Below are positions 19,201-27,002 of a stretch of DNA of 64,000 nt, piece by piece. The stretch comes from Deltaproteobacteria bacterium UBA6601 (GTDB lineage: Bacteria > Myxococcota_A > UBA796 > UBA9615). The notes under the pieces are model-generated. The model made no database searches, was not told where the DNA came from, and saw nothing but the letters and a program-made list of their open reading frames with translations. Position numbers and translations under genes: made by a program. How positions within the stretch are numbered: position 1 is the stretch's first letter; each line of letters begins with the position of its first letter. Where the stretch lies: NCBI GenBank assembly GCA_002433485.1, contig DJIF01000103.1, forward strand, positions 9,756 to 73,755. Reading direction: 5' to 3'.

Positions 19201-19427
19201 CTCTGGCCGACTGTCCCGATGGTATTGAGCTTCGTTGGGTACAAGAAGAGCCTGCCAATATGGGTGCTTGGCGCTTCGTCAGAGAACAGTTTGAGGAGCG
19301 GGGGCTTAAGCGGCTCAAGCTGGTCCGCCTCAGCCGTCCAGAGTCAGCCAGTCCGGCAACCGGGTCTGGTGCCAGTCACAAGTTGGAACAATCGCGCCTG
19401 CTCAGCAGGGCACTTGATAATGGCTGA
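16218..19427 (+). CDS. sucA: 2-oxoglutarate dehydrogenase E1 with inserted cyclic-nucleotide-binding-type domain
   Basis: A 1069-residue E1 component that decarboxylates 2-oxoglutarate with thiamine diphosphate in the TCA cycle. Residues 1-38 match the usual N-terminal helix (EQLYERFLDDPNSVEPAWRQ). The catalytic body resumes at about 220 (LVRLYRVRGHVMADLDPLG) and carries the expected HRGRLNVLANIMGK, GDAAFAGQG and RYATDVAKM segments. Between them, residues ~88-205 form a CRP/PKA-type nucleotide-binding domain (GDYLIHQGAFGDGVYFVLDG). Its phosphate cassette IGGMSFTPQQTRAADV keeps Arg168 but has Gly159 where Glu normally binds the ribose. About 135 residues longer than usual. First gene of sucA-sucB-lpdA. 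Confidence 0.93.
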   Translation: MAADLNVTNLTFAEQLYERFLDDPNSVEPAWRQYFESTESGRTVGLGPTKRPASIFRGMTAPQQVSAAPAKAPGSGLNGSSNPEHLRLLRGLQFFSGMSDQTLEFVSSRTVQHRVKEGDYLIHQGAFGDGVYFVLDGVARVERGGEWVANLGPGEVIGGMSFTPQQTRAADVISHTELRLLKLDSDSVDTVLNHFAGFARRLFEITARRLRTTSMIQQRVGQLVRLYRVRGHVMADLDPLGRQPEAHPELELDYHGLSENDLDQVVYLGDRDLEVHTLRSVVGRMKKTYCNHIGVQFMHIEEVEVQEWLQERMESTQNTCDLSRDEQVRILTKLTEAELFEQFIHAKYLGAKRFSLEGAESLIPLLDIAIEEAAERGIQKAFLGMAHRGRLNVLANIMGKQSQQIFTEFEDANPEQYIGKGDVKYHMGFSSVRTSQSGREVHLSLCFNPSHLAFITPVVQGRVRATQDRLGDDARDQVMGIVIHGDAAFAGQGVIQESLNLSQLEGYRSGGTLHIVVNNQVGFTTDPDDSRSCRYATDVAKMLQVPVFHVNGEHPDAVAQVIRLAMEFRSRWGRDVVIDMYCYRRHGHNEGDEPRYTQPEMYQRVDQQGTVRENFVRNMVALGVITEDDAAAIAANCKANLESDLAAARGAAPSPAPASPSQIRNLWAGFHGGLESTEAAHKTAVSRDMLVGLMEKITATPDIKLNRKLGRLLKRRAEMGSVGESLDWWAGEALAFASLLVEGTRLRVSGQDSQRGTFSHRHAVLHDQSNGQQVSAFDSLAEGQGKFDVFNSPLSEAAVLAFDFGYSLEWPDGLVIWEAQFGDFANGAQVIIDQFISTSEDKWSRLNGLVMLLPHGFEGQGPEHSSARLERFLTLAAEDNMRIVNLTNPAQFFHALRRQLCSKLRKPLVVMTPKSLLRHPKAVSALEEFSEGGFQKVIKDPTGVNLKQAPFVLLCSGKLYYELEDARASAAELANVPILRLEQLYPFPEAELCEALADCPDGIELRWVQEEPANMGAWRFVREQFEERGLKRLKLVRLSRPESASPATGSGASHKLEQSRLLSRALDNG
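16479..16847 (+). other. Cyclic-nucleotide-binding-type domain inserted in SucA (coding segment)
   Basis: This segment encodes residues ~88-210 of the E1 protein. The order of elements matches the CRP-like effector fold: an initial helix ending LLRGLQFFSGMSDQTLEFVS, a beta roll with EGDYLIHQGAFGDGVYFVL, a phosphate cassette, and closing helices to residue ~210. In standard E1 proteins the N-terminal motif is joined to the body here by a short linker, so the domain is placed where a hinge would be. Codon use looks like the rest of the gene, so it is not a recent junction. Confidence 0.85.
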
Positions 19428-19452
19428 AATCGCAGCCAGCTAAGAGGGAAAT

Positions 19453-20631
19453 ATGTCGGGAGAAATTATTGTTCCATCGGTAGGAGAGTCCATCACTGAG
19501 GTGGTGGTTAGCCGTTGGTTGGTGCCAGTTGGCAGCTATGTTGCTGTTGATACGCCTGTGGTTGCGCTGGAGACCGACAAAGCGAGCGTTGAGGTCCCGG
19601 CCCCGATCGAAGGTTTCCTCCGTTCTGTTGAGAAGCAGGTGGAAGATGTCGCTGAAGTGGGTGCTCTGCTGGGCATGATGGAGGCTGGAGATCCGCCTGA
19701 GGACTTTGGTCAAGCGCCTGCCGCCCAGGAGGCTGCTCCCGGGCCGCAAGAGGCGGTGGCGATGCCTGCTGCACAGCGGGTGCTCGATCAGGCAGGGCTC
19801 AAGGCCGCTGAGGTTCAGGGCACTGGCCTCGGTGGTCGCATCCTCAAGGAAGATGCCCAGGCGGCGGTCCGGACTGCCCCAGTGGCGGCCAGCGCTAAGA
19901 CCGCTCGTCCGGTGCAGGCTGCCACCGGTAGCCGGGTCGAGGAGGCGGTTCCCATGACCCGAATGCGCCGCACCATTGCGAGCCGGCTGGTCGAGGCTCA
20001 GAACAGCGCGGCGTTGTTGACCACGGTGAACGAGGCCGACATGAGCGCGGTGATGGATCTGAGGGCTCGCTTCAAGGACCGCTATCTGGAGCAGTACGGG
20101 ATCAAGCTCGGCTTTATGTCGTTCTTCGTAAAAGCGGTGATCGAGGGGCTTAAGGCCTTCCCTGCGCTCAATGCTGAGATTCGCGGCGACGATGTAGTTT
20201 ACAAGCACTACTTTGACATCGGTGTGGCGGTCGGCGGCGGCAAGGGTCTGGTGGTGCCGATTCTGCGCAATGCTGAGTCAATGAGTTTTGCTGATATTGA
20301 GCTACAGATTGCCGACTTTGGTCGTCGCGCACAGGCCGGTCAGATCATGCCTGACGATCTGACTGGAGGCACCTTCAGCATTAGCAATGGCGGGGTCTAT
20401 GGGTCGCTACTGTCGACCCCGATAGTGAACCCTCCGCAGAGCGGAATCCTGGGAATGCACAATATCGTCGAGCGTCCGGTCGGTGTGGATGGTCAGGTCG
20501 TATTGCGTCCCATGATGTATCTCGCGGTGACCTACGATCATCGCATCGTCGATGGACGTGAGGCGGTCGGCTTCCTTATTCGAATCAAGGAGTGCATCGA
20601 GAATCCAGAGCGCATTTTGCTGGAGGTGTGA
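19453..20631 (+). CDS. sucB: Dihydrolipoamide succinyltransferase (E2 of 2-oxoglutarate dehydrogenase)
   Basis: A 392-residue E2 core protein. It has an N-terminal lipoyl domain with the lipoylated Lys in [12 protein letters not shown], an Ala/Pro-rich linker, a peripheral-subunit-binding domain (residues ~100-138, [14 protein letters not shown]), and a C-terminal acyltransferase domain. The acyltransferase active-site motif is [14 protein letters not shown]. It transfers the succinyl group from E1 to CoA and scaffolds the complex. It follows sucA by 25 bp with an AGAGGGA ribosome binding site and precedes lpdA by 2 bp. Confidence 0.93.
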   Translation: MSGEIIVPSVGESITEVVVSRWLVPVGSYVAVDTPVVALETDKASVEVPAPIEGFLRSVEKQVEDVAEVGALLGMMEAGDPPEDFGQAPAAQEAAPGPQEAVAMPAAQRVLDQAGLKAAEVQGTGLGGRILKEDAQAAVRTAPVAASAKTARPVQAATGSRVEEAVPMTRMRRTIASRLVEAQNSAALLTTVNEADMSAVMDLRARFKDRYLEQYGIKLGFMSFFVKAVIEGLKAFPALNAEIRGDDVVYKHYFDIGVAVGGGKGLVVPILRNAESMSFADIELQIADFGRRAQAGQIMPDDLTGGTFSISNGGVYGSLLSTPIVNPPQSGILGMHNIVERPVGVDGQVVLRPMMYLAVTYDHRIVDGREAVGFLIRIKECIENPERILLEV

Positions 20632-20633
20632 GG

Positions 20634-22031
20634 ATGTCTCAGTCTTTCGATGTTGTTGTCATCGGCGCCGGACCAGGGGGCTATGTGGCAGCTATCCGCT
20701 GTGCGCAGCTCGGCTTGAGTGTGGCCTGTGTGGAGCGGGAGCCGAAGCTCGGTGGTACCTGCTTGCGGGTCGGCTGCATCCCCTCTAAAGCGTTGCTTGA
20801 GTCGAGTGAGCGGTATGTCGAAGCGAAAAAGCATCTGAAGAGTCATGGGGTTAAGGTCAAAGGTGTTTCTCTTGATCTCGGCAAGATGCTGGGCCGTAAG
20901 GACAAGATCGTTGAGGGCCTGACCGATGGTGTGGCCCACCTTCTCAAGAAAAATGCAGTTGAGCGTCTTGACGGACATGGCTCTCTTCAGGGCAAGACCG
21001 AAGCCGGTTATGTCGTTGAGGTGAGCGGCGCTGAGGGCGCGCAGACGGTTACTGGACGAAACGTCATCATTGCGACCGGCAGCGCGGTTGCCGATCTGCC
21101 CGGAGTCGAGCGGGGAGATCGGATCGGCGGGAGCACAGAGGCTCTGTCTTATCCTGAGGTCCCCGAGCACCTGGTGGTCATTGGGGCAGGGGTCATTGGC
21201 CTCGAATTAGGTTCCGTGTGGTCGCGGCTTGGTGCTCAGGTCACCGTGCTGGAGTATGCCGAACGCTGTCTGCCGATGATGGACTCGGCGATTGGCAAGG
21301 AAGCCACCAAGATCTTCAAGCGGCAGGGCCTGACGCTCAAGTTTGGCGTCCGCGTTACCGGTGCCAGGGTCGAAGGTGAAGGCTGCGTTGTCGAGGCTGA
21401 GGGTCAGGACCCTATTACCTGTGATCGGGTCCTGGTTGCTGTGGGTCGTAGGCCTTTCACCGACAACCTGGGTCTTGACAGTGTTGGGATTGAAGTCGAC
21501 GAGAGAGGCCGTATTCCCGTAAATGGTGAGCTTGAGACTTCTGTCCCGGGCATCTTTGCCATCGGCGATGTTGTGCAGGGTGCGATGTTGGCGCACAAGG
21601 CCGAGGAGGAGGGGATTGCAGTGGCTGAGCGTTTGGGTACTGGCTGGGGGCATGTGAACTACGATGCCATTCCAAATGTCATCTACACCGATCCTGAGAT
21701 TGCCACTGTTGGCCGCTCAAGCGAACAACTGGAGGCTGCTGGAGTGCCCTTTAAGGCCGGCTCCTTTCCGTTTCGAGCCAATGGACGAGCTCGGGCGCTG
21801 GGCCAGGTTGATGGACTGGTGAAGATTCTCGCCCATGCCGAAACGGATCGGGTCTTAGGCGTGCACATGATCGGCCCACGAGTAGGTGAGCTGATCATTG
21901 AGGCGGCCATGGCCATGTCATTTGGCGCCTCAAGTGAGGACATTGCGCGGGTCTGTCACGCGCACCCGACTCTCCACGAGGTCGTCAAAGAAGCGGCCCT
22001 GGCGGTCGACGGTCGTGCAATTCATTCATAG
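20634..22031 (+). CDS. lpdA: Dihydrolipoamide dehydrogenase (E3)
   Basis: A 465-residue FAD disulfide oxidoreductase. It has the N-terminal FAD fold (VVIGAGPGGYVAA), a redox disulfide in GGTCLRVGCIPSKALL, the NAD fold (VIGAGVIGLELGS) and the C-terminal active-site His-Glu pair in HAHPTLHEVVKEA. It reoxidises the lipoyl arm of SucB and reduces NAD+. The ATG at 20634, just after the sucB stop and a GGAGG sequence, is the start. As the only E3 gene here, it may also serve the fused E1 encoded downstream. Confidence 0.93.
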   Translation: MSQSFDVVVIGAGPGGYVAAIRCAQLGLSVACVEREPKLGGTCLRVGCIPSKALLESSERYVEAKKHLKSHGVKVKGVSLDLGKMLGRKDKIVEGLTDGVAHLLKKNAVERLDGHGSLQGKTEAGYVVEVSGAEGAQTVTGRNVIIATGSAVADLPGVERGDRIGGSTEALSYPEVPEHLVVIGAGVIGLELGSVWSRLGAQVTVLEYAERCLPMMDSAIGKEATKIFKRQGLTLKFGVRVTGARVEGEGCVVEAEGQDPITCDRVLVAVGRRPFTDNLGLDSVGIEVDERGRIPVNGELETSVPGIFAIGDVVQGAMLAHKAEEEGIAVAERLGTGWGHVNYDAIPNVIYTDPEIATVGRSSEQLEAAGVPFKAGSFPFRANGRARALGQVDGLVKILAHAETDRVLGVHMIGPRVGELIIEAAMAMSFGASSEDIARVCHAHPTLHEVVKEAALAVDGRAIHS

Positions 22032-22282
22032 CGGCTGCAGTTGGCTGGCTGATCGGGGCAGTTCAAACACTGCGATGACCGTCAATGTCGCGTCGCGGCT
22101 CCGAGGCTGGCGCCTCCTCGTCCCAGACCGGGCGTAGCGCGGCTGGGCGTGGGGCAGCGGTCAAGCTGCGGCTGGTGCCTTGCTGGTTGTCTGCGATGGA
22201 GATGTGTCTCCGCCTGCGTGTTTAGATTCTTTGTCTGCTACCGGCACTTGAGTTAGAGTCCGCCACCTGGAGGTATCTACCG

Positions 22283-22528
22283 ATGCATTCGGCCCATCTT
22301 GGGGGACAGATCAAGGGGTTTCAGGCCTGCTCTTGCGCGGGCCAAGATCCCGATCCAGGAGCCATGAATACAGACTCGGAAGGCCTGCTGGTGAACTCTT
22401 CAGGGCCGCGCTTCGGGATCCTGAGGGATTGGCCAGGTGCCGTCCTTAACGACGGGCTCCTCGGTGTTTCAGAGTTGCCAGACCAATCCGTAGCCGGGCT
22501 AGCCCTGGTACTAGACGACGAAGTATGA
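22283..22528 (+). CDS. Small ORF translationally coupled to the fused 2-oxoacid dehydrogenase E1
   Basis: An 81-residue protein with no recognised domain, beginning MHSAHLGGQIKGF. It is supported by a strong ribosome binding site (GGAGGT about 8 bases before the ATG) and by an ATGA overlap of its stop with the start of the E1 gene, which has no good ribosome binding site of its own. Its role might be as a small subunit, a leader peptide that sets translation of E1, or a decayed remnant. The 251 bp between lpdA and this ORF hold no gene that I can support. Confidence 0.5.
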   Translation: MHSAHLGGQIKGFQACSCAGQDPDPGAMNTDSEGLLVNSSGPRFGILRDWPGAVLNDGLLGVSELPDQSVAGLALVLDDEV

Positions 22529-24792
22529 GTCTGGCTGGTCAACCGCGCACCGAGGTGGTCGATGAGGCCTTCGCAAGGCTGGTAGAGCAGACCAGCCAGG
22601 GAGCACCCCAGAGTCTCGACGCCACTTTGCTGCGTGCCGACGGTAGCGCCAGTCAGCTCACCGGCAGAGTGGCTCTTGAGCTATTCAATGCCCAGGCGAG
22701 TTCCCGTCATCTGGATTATGAAGCTCGTGCTCTCAGGGCCAGGGGGGAAGGCTTCTATACCATTGGTAGTTCGGGTCACGAGTCGAACGTGGTGCTCGGT
22801 GAACTCCTCGCTCCCAGCGATCTGTGTTTTCTCCACTATCGTTCCGGCGCCTTGGTTGTCAGGCGATTGGGCAGAACACCGGGTGAGACCCCCTTGTTTG
22901 ATGTGCTGTTGTCCATGTGTGCGAGCAGTGAGGATCCCGTTTCCGGAGGGCGCCATAAGGTCTGGGGCTCGCAGCGCCTCAACATTCCTCCGCAGACTTC
23001 AACCATCGCCTCTCATCTCCCCAAGGCAGTAGGGGCTGCTTTTTCCCTGGACCGGGGCCGTCATCTCGGACTGGAAACGGGCTTGGGCGACGACGCCATT
23101 GTCTGTTGCAGTATGGGTGACGCAAGCCTTAACCACTCAAGCACGCAAGGTGCCATTAACTCGGCATTATGGGCGAGCACTCAAGGTGTTCCGGTGCCGC
23201 TGCTTTTTGTTTGCGAGGACAATGGGCTGGGGATCAGCGTAAGGACACCCGAAAACTGGGTTCAGAAGAGCATCTCCGGGCGCCATGGCTTGAGCTATGT
23301 CTACGCTGACGGCGCTGATCTCGCGCAAGCCTGGGACGCAGCGTCTGAAGCGGTGAGCTTGTGCAGGTCAGCACGGCGCCCAGTGTTCCTGCACCTCAAG
23401 ACCTGTCGTTTGTTCGGGCACGCTGGCTCCGATGTGGAGACCTCTTATCAGGTTCGCCGGGAGATTGAAGCCGCTGAGGCCCAAGATCCTCTGTTGGCCG
23501 CAGCCCGGGCTCTGGTTGCCCAGGGCTTCGCCACTGCTGCCGAGTTGATCGACATTTATGAGGGGCTCAGAACTCGGATTCAGAGTCTCGGGCGCGAAGC
23601 GGCCAGTCGTCCGCGCTTGTCGTCAGCTGCTGAAGTGCTGGCCCCGCTGGCTCCCTTAACGCCAGAGGCCGTCGCGCAACAGGCGCGAAGGGACGATCCG
23701 GCGGCCAGAAAGGCGGCTTTTGGCTCGGCACTTCCCGAGGAGTCGACCAGGCCTCGGCACCTCGCAGTACAGCTCAATCGGGTGCTCCGAGAGACCCTTG
23801 CTATGTATGCAGAGACCTCCATCTTTGGCGAAGATGTTGCCAGGAAAGGTGGGGTTTATCACGTTACTGAAGGGCTCCATCGAGACTTCGGTGGCGGCCG
23901 GGTTTTTAACACCCTTCTGGATGAACAGACCATTTTGGGCATTGCCATCGGCGCAGGTCATCTGGGTCAGATTCCCATTCCTGAGATTCAATTTCTGGCT
24001 TATGTCCATAACGCGATCGATCAACTTCGCGGCGAGGCCTCATCGTTGTCGTTTTTCTCAGACGGAGCGTGGAGCAATCCCATGGTGGTGCGGATTGCCA
24101 GCTTCGGCTATCAGCGAGGCTTCGGTGGACACTTTCATAACGACGCTTCAATCGCCGCGCTGAGGGACATCCCAGGTCTGGTGATCGCCTGTCCAAGCCG
24201 CGGTGATGATGCGGTCGGGATGATGCGCACTGCCATTGCCCTGGCTCGGGTCGACGGACGGGTGGTGCTCTTCTTAGAACCGATCGCCCTTTATATGAGT
24301 AAGGATCTCTATGAGCCAGGTGATGGCAAATGGTTGACCCTGTATCCGCCTCCCGGTGAAGTGGTCGATCTGGGAGAACCACGGTTCTATGAGGACACGG
24401 CTACTGCAGAGCTTCTCATCATCACCTTTGGTAACGGTGTGCCGTTGTCTCTGCAAGCAGCGCGCAGCCTAGCCTCAACAGGGCTTAGCGTGCGGGTGAT
24501 GGATATCCGCTGGATAGCACCGCTCAACCATCAGGCCATTCAAACGGCTGCCCGGGCGGCGGGACGGGTCCTGGTGGTCGATGAGGGGCGTCGCAGCGGG
24601 GGCCTTTCTGAGGCCATCCTTACCAGCCTTACCGAGGGCGGGTTGGGGCACCTACCCACCAGTCGAGTGGTCGGAGAGGACTGCTTTATTCCACTGGGCG
24701 ATGCCTGGGAGCATGTGCTCCCATCGGTGCAGAGCATTCATCAGGCAGCCTTGGCGCTGGTTAATGATCAGAGCACGAGGGAAGACCCATGA
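22525..24792 (+). CDS. Fused alpha/beta 2-oxoacid dehydrogenase E1 (branched-chain type)
   Basis: A 755-residue thiamine-diphosphate enzyme with alpha- and beta-subunit homologues in one chain. The alpha part (residues ~50-370) has the cofactor region MGDASLNHSSTQGAIN. The beta part (~415-750) has FGEDVARKGGVYHVT, EIQFLAY and VDEGRRSGGLSEAI. It resembles the fused branched-chain 2-oxoacid or pyruvate-type E1 proteins that feed an E2. No dedicated E2/E3 follows, so it may use SucB/LpdA or proteins encoded elsewhere. The substrate is not certain; branched-chain 2-oxoacids are most likely. It overlaps the upstream small ORF and the downstream malonyltransferase-like gene by 4 bp each. Confidence 0.83.
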   Translation: MSLAGQPRTEVVDEAFARLVEQTSQGAPQSLDATLLRADGSASQLTGRVALELFNAQASSRHLDYEARALRARGEGFYTIGSSGHESNVVLGELLAPSDLCFLHYRSGALVVRRLGRTPGETPLFDVLLSMCASSEDPVSGGRHKVWGSQRLNIPPQTSTIASHLPKAVGAAFSLDRGRHLGLETGLGDDAIVCCSMGDASLNHSSTQGAINSALWASTQGVPVPLLFVCEDNGLGISVRTPENWVQKSISGRHGLSYVYADGADLAQAWDAASEAVSLCRSARRPVFLHLKTCRLFGHAGSDVETSYQVRREIEAAEAQDPLLAAARALVAQGFATAAELIDIYEGLRTRIQSLGREAASRPRLSSAAEVLAPLAPLTPEAVAQQARRDDPAARKAAFGSALPEESTRPRHLAVQLNRVLRETLAMYAETSIFGEDVARKGGVYHVTEGLHRDFGGGRVFNTLLDEQTILGIAIGAGHLGQIPIPEIQFLAYVHNAIDQLRGEASSLSFFSDGAWSNPMVVRIASFGYQRGFGGHFHNDASIAALRDIPGLVIACPSRGDDAVGMMRTAIALARVDGRVVLFLEPIALYMSKDLYEPGDGKWLTLYPPPGEVVDLGEPRFYEDTATAELLIITFGNGVPLSLQAARSLASTGLSVRVMDIRWIAPLNHQAIQTAARAAGRVLVVDEGRRSGGLSEAILTSLTEGGLGHLPTSRVVGEDCFIPLGDAWEHVLPSVQSIHQAALALVNDQSTREDP

Positions 24793-25838
24793 TGCGGGCA
24801 CTACTGGTCTGTCCTGGCCGAGGCAGTTATACGGCCAGAACCCTGGGGCATCTCGCAAGATATGGCGCGGTATGCCCGGAGCTGCTCGAGGCAGCTGATC
24901 GTCTGCGCCTCGACCGCGGCGAAGAGGCGGTGAGCGTTCTTGATAGCGCCGCTACCTTTGACGAGGCGCTGATGATGCAGGGGTCAAATGCGGCAGCTTT
25001 GACCTTCTTGAGCAGCGTGGTGGATCTGCATCGACTGGACCGCAGTCGAGTCGCAATTGAGGCTGTGATTGGCAACTCTATGGGCTGGTATACGTCCCTG
25101 TACGCTGCCGGTGCCCTGTCTTTTGAGCAGAGCCTGGAGTTGGTGTTGACCATGGGTGGGCTGCAGCATCAAGGCTCAGGAAGTCAGGTTCTCTATCCGC
25201 TGGTGGACGGTGACTGGCGTCTCGACGCAGGTCGCGTTGCTACAGTCGAGCAGGCGGTTGCACGCAGCGGTGCGCGGTGGTCCATCCGCCTGGGAGGCTT
25301 CGCGGTGCTGGCCGGAACCGATCAGCAGATCGCAGAACTGATGGGTCCCGATGGACTCCCTGAAGTGGACGGAGTCGGTACTTCCTTCCCGCTCCATCTG
25401 CATCACCATGCTGCCTATCACACCCCACTGATGGCTCGCGTCAGCGAGCTTGGATCTTCCAGTTTGGCTGACTTGTCGTGGTCCGCACCCAGTGCGGCTT
25501 TGGTGGACGGGCGGGGCATGGTCTGGAGACCCCGCTTTGCCGATCCTCGAGCCCTCAGGGATTACACCCTGGGACATCAGGTTACTCAACTCTATGACTT
25601 CACCAGCTCGCTACGCGTCGCCCTAAAGACCTACGCGCCCGATCGTCTGATCCTCCTCGGTCCAGGTCAGAGCCTGGGCTCGCCAGTGGCTCAGGTCTTG
25701 ATTGCCGAGGGTTGGCAAGGCATCCGCACCAGGAAAGACTTCAAGCAGCGGCAGAACTCTGATGAACCGCTGGTTATTGCGCTCGACCGTCCAGAGCAGG
25801 CTCGGCATGTACTCCAGCCCAACTCAGACGCTGCCTGA
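24789..25838 (+). CDS. Malonyl-CoA:ACP transacylase-like acyltransferase (FabD superfamily)
   Basis: A 349-residue protein of the FabD/PKS-acyltransferase superfamily. The nucleophile motif is GNSMG (usual GHSxG) followed by WYTSLYAAGALSF, and a later His in AAYHTPLM matches the catalytic His of HSPLM. The His-to-Asn change beside the nucleophile and the Trp in place of Glu are atypical and suggest another acyl substrate. The ATGA overlap with the E1 gene implies joint expression. One idea is transfer of the acyl-CoA made by that E1 to an acyl carrier. The chain is longer than standard FabD (~310). Confidence 0.72.
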   Translation: MMRALLVCPGRGSYTARTLGHLARYGAVCPELLEAADRLRLDRGEEAVSVLDSAATFDEALMMQGSNAAALTFLSSVVDLHRLDRSRVAIEAVIGNSMGWYTSLYAAGALSFEQSLELVLTMGGLQHQGSGSQVLYPLVDGDWRLDAGRVATVEQAVARSGARWSIRLGGFAVLAGTDQQIAELMGPDGLPEVDGVGTSFPLHLHHHAAYHTPLMARVSELGSSSLADLSWSAPSAALVDGRGMVWRPRFADPRALRDYTLGHQVTQLYDFTSSLRVALKTYAPDRLILLGPGQSLGSPVAQVLIAEGWQGIRTRKDFKQRQNSDEPLVIALDRPEQARHVLQPNSDAA

Positions 25839-25902
25839 AGCTTTGGTTTAAGTATCGCCCTCGGCGATCGAATCGAGCTCAACTCAACCGACATAGGACC
25901 CC

Positions 25903-25924
25903 CCTGGCCCTGCTAGGGGCCAGG
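25903..25924. terminator. Hairpin between convergent genes, possible bidirectional terminator
   Basis: CCTGGCCC (25903-25910) pairs perfectly with GGGCCAGG (25917-25924) across a 6-base loop. It sits midway between the convergent acyltransferase-like and azurin-like genes. There is no T-run on either side, so it may be a Rho-assisted or processing hairpin. Confidence 0.45.
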
Positions 25925-25950
25925 CGGGCCAGTCAGGGGGCGGGCTGAAC

Positions 25951-26583
25951 TTACTTTACGACCAGCACACCCTTCATCAGGGTTGAGTGTCCCGGAAACG
26001 AGCACAGGAAGGGGTATTCTCCTGGGCCGGGCAGCTCAAACTCAATGAGGTCGCTTTCACCGCCACCAAGGAGCTTGGTGTGGGCGAGCATCTCCGCGTC
26101 ACCGGCGGGAATGTAGCCATTGTCCTTATGGCTGGCGGCCTTTGCCGACCAGGCAGCTGAGTCAGTACCCGGCTTCAGGACTACCAGATTGTGGCCCATG
26201 GCTTCTTTTGCGATCTTTCCGACGTGCTTTAGCTCAAGCTTGACCTTGGTGCCCTCAACCTCGATCCGCTCTGTGTTGAACCGCATCATGTCGGTGGCCT
26301 CTACGCGTACGACCCCCTCGGCATCGGGAACCAGGGCGGTCGCGGTGGGAGCTGCCGCCGCTGGAGCTTCTTTGCCTTCAGCCTCTGCGGTGGCTGCCGG
26401 CTCGGCTTGTTGCTCCTCAGTTGCTGCGGGTGCAGCGCTAGCTTTATCAGCGTGGGAGTGAGCCTCTTTATCAGCGTGGGAGTGAGTCTCTGCTGCTGGA
26501 GCGGCCGTTGAAGCGGCTTCCTCACTGCTGCAGCCGAGCATGAACGAGATAACAACGAAAAGCGGAAGGAACCGAGCGGGCAT
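25951..26583 (-). CDS. Azurin-like blue-copper lipoprotein
   Basis: A 210-residue lipoprotein starting at ATG 26583 (lipobox Cys at residue 18). The mature protein has an Ala/Glu/His-rich linker (residues 20-82) with two HSHADKE/A units, then an azurin-type cupredoxin. Copper ligands are visible: His131 in MGHNLVV, Cys194 and His199 in CSFPGH, and Met203. It should carry electrons in the periplasm. A near-consensus Fur box lies 103 bp upstream of the start, implying iron control. It follows the Na+-NQR cluster on the same strand but probably has its own promoter. Confidence 0.88.
   Translation of the reverse strand: MPARFLPLFVVISFMLGCSSEEAASTAAPAAETHSHADKEAHSHADKASAAPAATEEQQAEPAATAEAEGKEAPAAAAPTATALVPDAEGVVRVEATDMMRFNTERIEVEGTKVKLELKHVGKIAKEAMGHNLVVLKPGTDSAAWSAKAASHKDNGYIPAGDAEMLAHTKLLGGGESDLIEFELPGPGEYPFLCSFPGHSTLMKGVLVVK
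26442..26486. repeat. Two-copy 24-bp direct repeat in the azurin gene (His-rich linker)
   Basis: Twenty-one identical bases occur at 26442-26462 and 26466-26486. They encode two HSHADK units of the linker between lipid anchor and copper domain. It looks like a recent duplication that adds potential metal-binding histidines. Confidence 0.85.
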
Positions 26584-26685
26584 AACAACTCTGAGGTAAT
26601 GGGTTTGAATGCAGGGTGGCAGATGGAATGAACAGTAAACGCTGGATGGTGCCACTGGTCATCCAAATGAGGGGAGGATACTAAT

Positions 26686-26704
26686 GATAATGAGATTCAT
26701 TATC
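26686..26704 (-). promoter_or_regulatory. Fur box upstream of the azurin-like gene
   Basis: GATAATGAGATTCATTATC matches the 19-bp Fur consensus at 17 positions. Its 8-base arms (GATAATGA / TCATTATC) form a perfect inverted repeat around GAT. A further ATTA half-motif overlaps on the outer side, suggesting two adjoining Fur dimers. It lies between the nqrM stop and the azurin start, so the azurin-like gene is the likely target. It is the only such site I find in the window. Confidence 0.85.
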
Positions 26705-26726
26705 AAGAAGGGCGGACCAACTAAGC

Positions 26727-26966
26727 TCAGTGAGCGAGCTCGCAGGCCTTGGTGGCGAAGGCGCATGTCGCCGGAGTTTTATCACAGGAGCGAGGGTCAT
26801 CGTCACAGTCCCGCTCGATGATAGGGCGACCATTTTCATCACAGATACAGTCCACTCCACCGACCCCGCCGCATGAGCCGCGTAGTCTGCGCCCGCCGAA
26901 CAACACCCCAATGGCCATCAGGCACATCAGCAAGGCAACTGCGACAATGGTGACTAGTAGAACCAC
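26727..26966 (-). CDS. nqrM: Na+-NQR maturation factor NqrM
   Basis: A 79-residue protein with one N-terminal membrane helix and a Cys-rich tail beginning GGRRLRGSCGGVGG, as in NqrM (DUF539). NqrM is needed to supply iron for the Fe site between NqrD and NqrE during Na+-NQR assembly. The start is GTG 26966 with GGAGGA seven bases upstream. Position at the end of nqrABCDEF-apbE, 36 bp after apbE, supports the call. The tail holds more cysteines (for example CICDENG, CDKTPATCAF) than the short versions I know. Confidence 0.82.
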   Translation of the reverse strand: MVLLVTIVAVALLMCLMAIGVLFGGRRLRGSCGGVGGVDCICDENGRPIIERDCDDDPRSCDKTPATCAFATKACELAH

Positions 26967-27002
26967 GATGATTCCTCCAAAGCTCAGCTTAGCGCAGAGA
27001 AC

